11,053 nt of DNA from an uncultured Clostridia bacterium (GTDB taxonomy: Bacteria; Bacillota; Clostridia; Oscillospirales; Acutalibacteraceae): positions 1 to 11,053 of the forward strand of contig CALGCE010000173.1 in assembly GCA_937884625.1 (NCBI GenBank), written 5' to 3'. This document shows positions 6,347-11,053 of the stretch, in pieces; position 1 is the first letter of the stretch, and every line of letters begins with the position of its first letter. The position numbers and the translations under genes are program-made. The notes under the pieces are model-generated. The model was not told the DNA's origin. It saw only the letters and a program-made list of their open reading frames with translations, and did no database searches.

Positions 6347-7514
6347 TTTTGTTCTCCGTTATTAAGAATTTTTGCATCATATTGTTGACTACGGACGAAG
6401 CATTCTTTTGCATATCTCCCGTTATATGGGTGTAGGTGTCAAGTGTAAAACTCGCATTGGTATGACCGAGGATGCCTGCCAAGGTCTTGGCATCTACACC
6501 GCCGCTGATTGCGTGAGTAGCAAAGGTATGCCGTAGATCGTGAAATCTGATAGACGGTAAATCCGCCTTTTTAAGAAGAGTTTTTAACTTTGTATATGCA
6601 GAGTTGGGATGTAAAGGTTCATTTGGGTTAAAATAATGCGGAAACACCCACTCGCATATTGCGTTTTCTTGTTTTTTCCGAAGCATTGTTTCTACGCTTG
6701 GCGGCATTACTATTTTCCGAACACTCGCATCAGTCTTGGTTTTGCCTACGGTTATTTTTCCGTTCTTTGCGTAACCGATTGACCGCCTGATGCTCAATGT
6801 TCCTTCGGTAAAGTTTATATCGCTCCACTTAATTCCGCAGATTTCACCTCGTCTTAGTCCGGTCATAATTTCCACATAGAAAAAATCGTACCAATACGGC
6901 TCTTGTTTGATGGCTTCCATAAATCTATTCAGTTGCTCATCATCAAGTATCTGCTTTTCAATTCGGCTCTTTTTCGGTATGGTTGTACCGTTTGTCGGAT
7001 TGCGCACAATTAGCCGTTCTTTTACTGCCATATCTAATGCTTGATGCAGTACCATATGCACTTTTCGTACCATAGTATCGGATAATTTATGACCGAGTAG
7101 GGGATGAGATTTGACTCTGCCTTCTTTTTTGATACGATTATAGAATTTTTGCACATCGGCGGTGGTAATGTAAGCAAGTTGCTTATCACCAATGAAGCGC
7201 TTAATCTGATGCTCTATGATAAGACGGTAGCCATAGACGGTGCTTTCTCTTATGGTGAATATCATATATTCATCAAGCCACTTGTCGAGCCATTCGCCGA
7301 GAGTCATTCTGCATTCTTCGGTAAGGTCGACATCACGGTAAAGGTCTATCAGTTGGTGAAGTTGTTTCAGCGTATCCTTTTGCGTTTTGCCGAACACCGA
7401 TTTATACATAGGTGAGCCATCATTCTTATGACCGATGATAATTCGACCTTCCCATCGTCCGTCCGAGCGTTTGCGAATCGTGCCGTCACCTTGCGGTCTG
7501 CGTTTGTTTGACAT
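6336..7514 (-). CDS. Tyrosine recombinase (site-specific integrase), upstream copy of a tandem pair
   Basis: The 392-residue protein is a paralogue of the integrase that follows. Both begin with nearly the same arm-binding motif ([16 protein letters not shown], residues 9-28). A core-binding domain (about 70-175) and a catalytic domain follow with R221 in MTGLRRGE, a lysine at 258 or 260, H325 and R328 in HDLRHTFA, H351 in ILGH and nucleophile Y361. All catalytic residues are present, so it should be active, cutting and rejoining DNA through a 3'-phosphotyrosine. It stops normally (TAA 6336-6338) soon after the catalytic domain, unlike its neighbour, and overlaps that gene's start by 11 nt, which suggests translational coupling. 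The start ATG 7512-7514 has AAAGGA upstream at a rather long spacing. A 108-nt gap separates it from the relaxase gene. Confidence 0.93.
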   Translation of the reverse strand: MSNKRRPQGDGTIRKRSDGRWEGRIIIGHKNDGSPMYKSVFGKTQKDTLKQLHQLIDLYRDVDLTEECRMTLGEWLDKWLDEYMIFTIRESTVYGYRLIIEHQIKRFIGDKQLAYITTADVQKFYNRIKKEGRVKSHPLLGHKLSDTMVRKVHMVLHQALDMAVKERLIVRNPTNGTTIPKKSRIEKQILDDEQLNRFMEAIKQEPYWYDFFYVEIMTGLRRGEICGIKWSDINFTEGTLSIRRSIGYAKNGKITVGKTKTDASVRKIVMPPSVETMLRKKQENAICEWVFPHYFNPNEPLHPNSAYTKLKTLLKKADLPSIRFHDLRHTFATHAISGGVDAKTLAGILGHTNASFTLDTYTHITGDMQKNASSVVNNMMQKFLITENKNVK

Positions 7515-7622
7515 AAAGTGTTTATCCTTTCTTCAGATTTTTACCGTACCGCAACAATATCACAGGTTTTATAGAATATCCAGCGATAATACGAAGATTT
7601 ATCGATTTGTTATCAAATGTTT

Positions 7623-9365
7623 TCATAATGACATATGGTACCCGTGTGCTTCCTTTTTTTCGTTGATTTTTTGTCTCTCTTTTTTATCAATGCCGTGGTA
7701 GTTTACTTGGTGTTCCTTTGCATACATATCTTCGGCTCGCTCTTCTATGATACTTGAAACATAATAGAATAAATCACATACGCCCATAAGAATTTGTGCG
7801 TTAACATTATTATCAATTGCCGTAATTGCTTCCTTTGCAGGCTCGTATCCGTTATCGGCGGCGATTCTGATATACTCTTTGCCGGCTTCATAATCACCGT
7901 ACTCATAGTAAAGCAATAGTCCGACACTCGTTGCCGTCCAATCATCTCTTGCGGCACTTTTTTCAAACCAATCTCTTGCTTCTTCCGGTTTTTCTTCTTC
8001 AAACAGTATTTTGCCGAGTGTATATTGCGCTTGAAAACTGCCGTGCGTAGCCGCTTTTTTCAGATACTCCTTTGCTTCATTAGGGGATTTGTCTTTTAGG
8101 TACTTTGCATACTCATATTCAGCGTAGCCGAATTCCGCATCCGAAGACAAACGGAGATATTTCATTTTATCGCTTGGCTTTTCATCGAATTTACGGTCAC
8201 GGTATGCCTTGTAAACAAGATAAGCAGAAAGGGAACTGCCTTCGTCTGCTGCCTTACGAAGCCAATACTCGGCATTTTCCATATCATCGGTATTATCAAG
8301 ATAGTATCTGCCGAGGCGGTAGTATCCAATAGGATCTTCATAGCAATTTGCGTAATATTCAAGATAATTAAAATCATCTGCGTGTTCTTTAAGTTTTTCA
8401 TAATCATACCCGATATCTCTTTCGGGCTGTTCTCTTGGAATATGAATATCTCTGACAACGCTTACAACGGCGTTGCGAATAGATTTGAATTCCTCGTTTT
8501 CTTCAAGCGGAATTTTTGAGGGTACTGTATCGGTATATGTGCGGACGGTTTCACATTTGTATTTGTACCACGAATCATAAAGCTCTGCGAGTTTTGAATC
8601 GTTACCGAGCATCTTTACAAATTCATTGACAAGAGATTTCGTATCTTTTGCGAGGTATCCGTAAACCTTTTTGCCATTATGCTTATCTAACTTTTCTGAG
8701 AGTTGTTGAAGTTTAGTTATAAGTTCGGGAGATATACTGTGATCGCCGTTTTTAATTTCGGTAACCAATTCCGTTAGCCTGTTTTTGAATTGCTCTTTGA
8801 GGTCATCTCTTACCGCAGTCTGTTTTTTATAAATTGATGTAAGTTCCTGACGGAATATATCCGTAGCAAAGGTTTGTTTTAGATTGTGGATACCTTCACT
8901 TGATAAGAATGGCTCATTCGGTTCTTTTGACCAAACCATAATGTGAACATGAGGATGTGTTTCGGTATTATGATAGGCCGCATACCAACGAAGGTTGCTC
9001 GGAAGAATGTGCATCTCTTTTGCAATATCATTTCTATGTGAACGAATGAGATTCATCCACTGTTCGGCAGAATTATATCCGAGTCGCTCTGCATCTTCAC
9101 GCTTAAGAGAAATAATCATTCCCCAAATATTTCCGGAATGATTATCAATCTCACGCTTTATCGCAGAGAGATTTATTTTTTCGCCTTCGTCAGAGAACAG
9201 ACCGTTTGAGCCCTTTCGCTCACCAATATATCCGAGCATGCCTCCACGCAGTATTTCCACACCTTCACGCTTAGCAATATATTCGGCGTCGCCGCCGCGA
9301 GACTTACCTGATGCAGTTACGTGTCCCGGCTTATAGTCTGGAGCTTTGAAAATCAGTTTCGCCAT
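7623..9365 (-). CDS. MobP-type relaxase (MobL-like) with C-terminal Sel1 repeats
   Basis: Relaxases nick oriT and stay covalently bound to the transferred strand. The N-terminal ~190 residues show the MOBP pattern found in Firmicute mobile elements: YIAKREGVEI (29-38), an LRWYAAYHNTETHPHVHIMV segment whose HPHVH (137-141), with H132, forms the metal-binding histidine motif, and a tail with KQTFATDIFRQEL. I do not assign the catalytic tyrosine with certainty; Y29 in EYIAKR is a candidate. Residues ~345-507 form five Sel1-like repeats (pattern A...LG...L...A..W..KAA..G), which usually mediate protein contacts. The total is 580 residues. ATG 9363-9365 has AAGGAG about 6 nt upstream, and the gene lies 10 nt after the ribbon-helix-helix gene. 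Two EcoRI sites within it (8130-8135, 8487-8492) do not disrupt domain continuity. Confidence 0.87.
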   Translation of the reverse strand: MAKLIFKAPDYKPGHVTASGKSRGGDAEYIAKREGVEILRGGMLGYIGERKGSNGLFSDEGEKINLSAIKREIDNHSGNIWGMIISLKREDAERLGYNSAEQWMNLIRSHRNDIAKEMHILPSNLRWYAAYHNTETHPHVHIMVWSKEPNEPFLSSEGIHNLKQTFATDIFRQELTSIYKKQTAVRDDLKEQFKNRLTELVTEIKNGDHSISPELITKLQQLSEKLDKHNGKKVYGYLAKDTKSLVNEFVKMLGNDSKLAELYDSWYKYKCETVRTYTDTVPSKIPLEENEEFKSIRNAVVSVVRDIHIPREQPERDIGYDYEKLKEHADDFNYLEYYANCYEDPIGYYRLGRYYLDNTDDMENAEYWLRKAADEGSSLSAYLVYKAYRDRKFDEKPSDKMKYLRLSSDAEFGYAEYEYAKYLKDKSPNEAKEYLKKAATHGSFQAQYTLGKILFEEEKPEEARDWFEKSAARDDWTATSVGLLLYYEYGDYEAGKEYIRIAADNGYEPAKEAITAIDNNVNAQILMGVCDLFYYVSSIIEERAEDMYAKEHQVNYHGIDKKERQKINEKKEAHGYHMSL

Positions 9366-9375
9366 TTAGCTCTCC

Positions 9376-9777
9376 TTATTTGAATCGTTCTTCCATACGG
9401 ATTGTACCATTGGTTTGTGATACTTCACGGATACAGTCGAGACGAAGTTCATTAAGATATTCTTCATCATAACCGCCGCCGTCCCCGTCAAGAACAATTT
9501 TGCCAAGTACAGAAAGGTCAACGGCGACCTTGAAAAGATTTCTGCATATTCGTTCTTCGCTGTCACGGATTTTTGCACCGATAACCGATTCAAGCGCCGG
9601 TGTAAGGAACCGCTCACTTTGTTCCTTTTCAAGCCAAGAGCAATAAAACTCTATCGCATCACGGATTAAGGCGTTGCGGGAACGGTATCCTTTTTCATTT
9701 GCAAGGCGGTCACAGCGATTCCATTGGGTTTCGGTTAGCGATACGCCTTTTGAAAATTTTTTGTTATTCTTTTTCAT
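9376..9777 (-). CDS. Ribbon-helix-helix relaxosome accessory protein (MobC/CopG-like)
   Basis: The 133-residue basic protein opens with FSKGVSLTETQWNRCDRLANEKGYRSRNALIRDAIEFY, a ribbon-helix-helix pattern: a short beta strand, then two helices with the G-Y-x-S-R-N-A-L turn typical of CopG/MetJ-fold DNA-binding proteins. The remainder is a charged helical region. It sits between the oriT-like DNA and the relaxase gene, only 10 nt from the latter, as expected for a protein that binds oriT and helps load or regulate the relaxase. It probably also represses its own operon, as many such proteins do; this is inference. ATG 9775-9777 is preceded by AAAGGA about 9 nt upstream. Confidence 0.78.
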   Translation of the reverse strand: MKKNNKKFSKGVSLTETQWNRCDRLANEKGYRSRNALIRDAIEFYCSWLEKEQSERFLTPALESVIGAKIRDSEERICRNLFKVAVDLSVLGKIVLDGDGGGYDEEYLNELRLDCIREVSQTNGTIRMEERFK

Positions 9778-9816
9778 GTTTTACTTTCCTTTGTTGTTAT
9801 TTTAGTTTTGGCGTCA

Positions 9817-9844
9817 AGGATAGACAATGAAGTTTCCTTGTAAA
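9817..9844 (-). promoter_or_regulatory. Candidate sigma-70-type promoter for the relaxosome operon
   Basis: On the minus strand TTTACA (9839-9844) is followed 16 nt later by TATCCT (9817-9822), about 40 nt before the ribbon-helix-helix start. The -10 match is mediocre, so this is a suggestion only. Confidence 0.28.
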
Positions 9845-9872
9845 GCATTGTTTTTTTGGGCGACAAAGACTT

Positions 9873-9950
9873 ATAAAGGCGCTAATCGGCGAAAGCAGAC
9901 AACCTTTCATTTTGTTATACGCTTATTTGCTTTTTTGAAAACGCCTTTAT
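9873..9950. repeat. 9-bp inverted repeat with 60-nt spacing upstream of the relaxosome genes
   Basis: ATAAAGGCG (9873-9881) and CGCCTTTAT (9942-9950) are perfect inverted copies. They flank AT-rich DNA between the candidate promoter and the nic-like hairpin and could be binding sites for the ribbon-helix-helix protein. The function is a guess. Confidence 0.4.
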
Positions 9951-9996
9951 TTATCTCACTTTTTGTCCTCGCTCGGCGTTGCCGTGCGATGTTTGT

Positions 9997-10025
9997 GCCG
10001 TGAACAAGACACGGCTTTATCCTGC
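9997..10025 (+). other. Candidate origin of transfer (oriT) with IncP-type nic motif
   Basis: A 6-bp hairpin, GCCGTG (9997-10002) and CACGGC (10010-10015) with a 7-nt loop, is followed 2 nt later by TATCCTGC (10018-10025). This matches the IncP/MOBP nic consensus YATCCTG|Y, and the arrangement of hairpin then nic agrees with that class of oriT. Nicking would be expected after G10024 on the plus strand. A further GCCGTG occurs in direct orientation at 9981-9986. The position next to genes for a ribbon-helix-helix protein and a MobP-type relaxase supports it. Confidence 0.62.
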
Positions 10026-10043
10026 TAAAAAAATAAGGGGGCA

Positions 10044-10090
10044 GGCGGCGTGTATCAATAGCGATAAATTGACCTTCAATTGACGCCGCC
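10044..10090. repeat. Nested hairpin: 8-bp GC-rich stem enclosing a 6-bp stem
   Basis: GGCGGCGT (10044-10051) pairs with ACGCCGCC (10083-10090), enclosing AATTGA (10067-10072) and TCAATT (10076-10081) with a 3-nt loop. It is located 19 nt after the nic-like motif. It may be part of oriT, a protein-binding site or a replication origin structure. Confidence 0.5.
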
Positions 10091-10092
10091 CC

Positions 10093-10148
10093 GAAATATT
10101 CCTCGCAGTCTAAACAACTGCGTTCCGCAAGCGGAAACGGAATATTTC
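10093..10148. repeat. Predicted three-way junction structure, 56 nt
   Basis: GAAATATTCC (10093-10102) and GGAATATTTC (10139-10148) form a 10-bp closing stem. It encloses two perfect hairpins: CGCAGT/ACTGCG (10104-10122, 7-nt loop) and TTCCGC/GCGGAA (10123-10136, 2-nt loop). All three helices pack with almost no unpaired bases. This is the kind of DNA fold used at single-strand origins or oriT, but it could also act as an RNA in the transcript of the excisionase-like gene upstream. Confidence 0.55.
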
Positions 10149-10213
10149 CAAAACATAGTGCAAACCGCAAGCGCCCCCATATTGGACGGTACACGGTTCT
10201 CTTATTGTTGCGC

Positions 10214-10435
10214 TCACCGTGGAGCTCGGTCGTATCTCGTCTGCTCATCGAGCCATTCGAGGAGTCTGTCACGGGGGATGATGGTTCGCCCCTGAACGAT
10301 CTTGAGCTTGGGGAAATTGTCCTCACGTACCAGCTCGTAGGCGCTGGCACGGGAGATGCCGAGGATACCTGCCACGTCCATGACCGTGAGGAACATGGGC
10401 AGCTCATCTCGGTTCTTATACATCGACTGCTTCAT
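10214..10435 (-). CDS. Excisionase-like helix-turn-helix DNA-binding protein
   Basis: The 73-residue protein reads FLTVMDVAGILGISRASAYELVREDNFPKLKIVQGRTIIPRDRLLEWLDEQ, the winged helix-turn-helix layout (MerR-like fold) of Tn916-type excisionases and related small DNA-binding proteins. It would bend or mark DNA at the element ends to favour excision, or control transcription. The start ATG 10433-10435 has a strong AGGAGG about 7 nt upstream and overlaps the end of the preceding HTH gene by 20 nt, which indicates translational coupling. It is distant from the integrases, separated by the transfer genes, so its role as Xis is inferred from family only. Confidence 0.78.
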   Translation of the reverse strand: MKQSMYKNRDELPMFLTVMDVAGILGISRASAYELVREDNFPKLKIVQGRTIIPRDRLLEWLDEQTRYDRAPR

Positions 10436-10856
10436 TCACTCTACCTCCTTTCTTCTCGTATTTTTTCACAGCATTATTGAAGTGCATCTTGGCTTCTGCC
10501 TCTCGGAGCTGTCGCTGAAAGTAGGCTTCCTCGATAGGCTGTATCGGTTGCAGAGTATAGAGGAGGCTGCCGTTATGAGCCCTGCCGTCACGGGTACGAA
10601 CCATGGTCGGCTCGGTGAGGATGTAGCCCTTGTGTTCAAGCCTGTCCACGTATTTCTTGACGGTGTTGTTGCTCATACCGACGGCGCTTCCGATGGTGCT
10701 GTAACTTGGATGGCACTGATAGGTCTTTCTGTCCTCGCAGTACATCAGGAATGCGAGAACAGCGATCTCTCCCGAATCAAGCCCCAGCCGAAAGGCGGCT
10801 TTGGGCATCGGAAAGAAATCGCCGGGGATATCGCGTTTGTTTTGATAATGGTGCAA
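10416..10856 (-). CDS. Helix-turn-helix domain protein (HTH_36-like), element control or replication
   Basis: The 146-residue protein has DIPGDFFPMPKAAFRLGLDSGEIAVLAFLMY, then CHPSYSTIGSAVGMSNNTVKKYVDRLEHKGYI, a winged helix-turn-helix resembling the N-terminal domain of plasmid replication initiators and the HTH_36 family. The tail is charged. Genes like this open the module of many Firmicute integrative elements, but its biochemical role is unknown; initiator-like or transcriptional functions are both possible. It probably starts at TTG (10854-10856), because AAGGAG lies 7 nt upstream and the next in-frame ATG would remove the conserved DIPGDFF segment. An intrinsic terminator and a leader-like ORF precede it. 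Confidence 0.75.
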   Translation of the reverse strand: MHHYQNKRDIPGDFFPMPKAAFRLGLDSGEIAVLAFLMYCEDRKTYQCHPSYSTIGSAVGMSNNTVKKYVDRLEHKGYILTEPTMVRTRDGRAHNGSLLYTLQPIQPIEEAYFQRQLREAEAKMHFNNAVKKYEKKGGRVNEAVDV

Positions 10857-10880
10857 TAAAAATCTCCTTTCATTGAGAAT

Positions 10881-10913
10881 AAAAAAGAGTGCCGAGATTT
10901 TTTCTCGACACTC
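10881..10913 (-). terminator. Intrinsic terminator, possible attenuator
   Basis: On the minus strand an 11-bp stem (10903-10913 with 10887-10897, a single G-U type pair) is closed by an A-rich loop and followed by TTTTTT (10881-10886). It lies after the 26-codon ORF and about 25 nt before the HTH gene start, so it would terminate leader transcripts unless prevented. Confidence 0.82.
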
Positions 10914-10929
10914 ATAGGTGTTGTTTTTG

Positions 10930-11010
10930 TTATTTGATCAGCAGATGCCCGTGAGGAAAACCGTAGATGTTTTCCGTGCGGTATCCTTCGGGAACGACGA
11001 TGTTGTTCAT
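10930..11010 (-). CDS. Short ORF (26 aa), possible leader peptide
   Basis: ATG 11008-11010 to TAA 10930-10932 encodes MNNIVVPEGYRTENIYGFPH followed by GHLLIK. GGAGG lies 9 nt upstream (11020-11024 on the plus strand), which is the main reason to believe it. It ends 17 nt before the terminator stem that precedes the HTH gene, the usual layout of a leader peptide that controls readthrough. I recognise no family. It could also be a small functional element protein or simply chance. Confidence 0.42.
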   Translation of the reverse strand: MNNIVVPEGYRTENIYGFPHGHLLIK

Positions 11011-11053
11011 GGTGCAATGCCTCCGGAGAAATTTTATTCTTTAATGCAATAAA

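Larger units (their letters stand above)
4740..11053. mobile_element. Integrated mobilizable element (IME/ICE end) inserted in recA
   Basis: Between the recA composition switch and the right edge all genes are mobile-element types: two tyrosine recombinases, a MobP-type relaxase, a ribbon-helix-helix accessory protein, an oriT-like region, an excisionase-like HTH and an HTH control protein, all on the minus strand. No coupling protein or VirB4-like gene is visible, so autonomous transfer cannot be claimed; they may lie beyond 11053. The second element end and the displaced host recA 5' segment are expected to the right of the window. Confidence 0.8.

Noticed and set aside
8130..8492. Two EcoRI sites inside the relaxase gene as possible further chimeric joints
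   Set aside because: The protein stays in frame and Sel1 repeats continue smoothly across 8130-8135; around 8487-8492 the sequence NEEFKSIRNAV is also coherent. They look like natural sites.
9907..10407. 166-residue minus-strand ORF across the oriT region
   Set aside because: Its first half overlaps the excisionase-like gene out of frame and has low-complexity S/R/P composition; its second half covers the hairpins and nic motif. No domain is recognisable.
10745..11017. 90-residue minus-strand ORF from TTG at 11017
   Set aside because: It runs out of frame through the leader ORF, the terminator and the HTH gene start, with no recognisable features.
1..11053. CRISPR array, tRNA or rRNA genes
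   Set aside because: No regularly spaced repeats and no cloverleaf or rRNA-like sequence were seen.

Overview
The window looks like a Clostridia (Ruminococcaceae/Oscillospiraceae-like gut Firmicute) chromosomal segment that carries one end of an integrated mobile element. A short piece of foreign, Bacteroidales-like DNA is joined at the left edge. All credible Firmicute genes lie on the minus strand, so the biological reading order runs from right to left. The assignment rests on family recognition from the translations; no search was run.

1-640, joined DNA: three unrelated coding fragments meet exactly at GAATTC (EcoRI) sites. Bases 1-84 encode a flavodoxin/FMN-reductase-like piece. Bases 79-640 hold the C-terminal part of a formylglycine-generating-enzyme (FGE/SUMF1) domain protein and the first 11 codons of a twin-arginine-signal gene, both Bacteroidales-like. 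From 635 onward there is a cysE gene on the opposite strand whose 3' part is missing. This is best explained as ligation of EcoRI fragments in a clone library, not biology.

635-4740, host chromosome (minus strand): recA (3' part), recX, rimO and pgsA are packed with 0-2 nt gaps or 1-nt overlap, then a 275-bp sequence with 27-bp inverted ends, then truncated cysE. This is a DNA repair, ribosome modification, phospholipid and cysteine housekeeping cluster.

~4740-11053, mobile element (minus strand, continues beyond the right edge): in transcription order a 26-aa leader-like ORF, an intrinsic terminator, a winged-helix HTH protein, an excisionase-like HTH protein, an origin-of-transfer region with an IncP-type nic motif, a ribbon-helix-helix relaxosome protein, a MobP-type relaxase with Sel1 repeats, and two tandem tyrosine recombinases. 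No type IV secretion genes are visible, so this is either a mobilizable element or one end of a larger ICE.

The most interesting point is the junction. The second integrase has no stop codon and reads in frame into a complete recA. The first ~65 codons of recA have GC-rich codon usage unlike the rest of the gene. The simplest model is that the element integrates inside the 5' part of recA, brings its own replacement recA 5' end, and so puts recA under element control as an integrase-RecA fusion or from an internal ATG.
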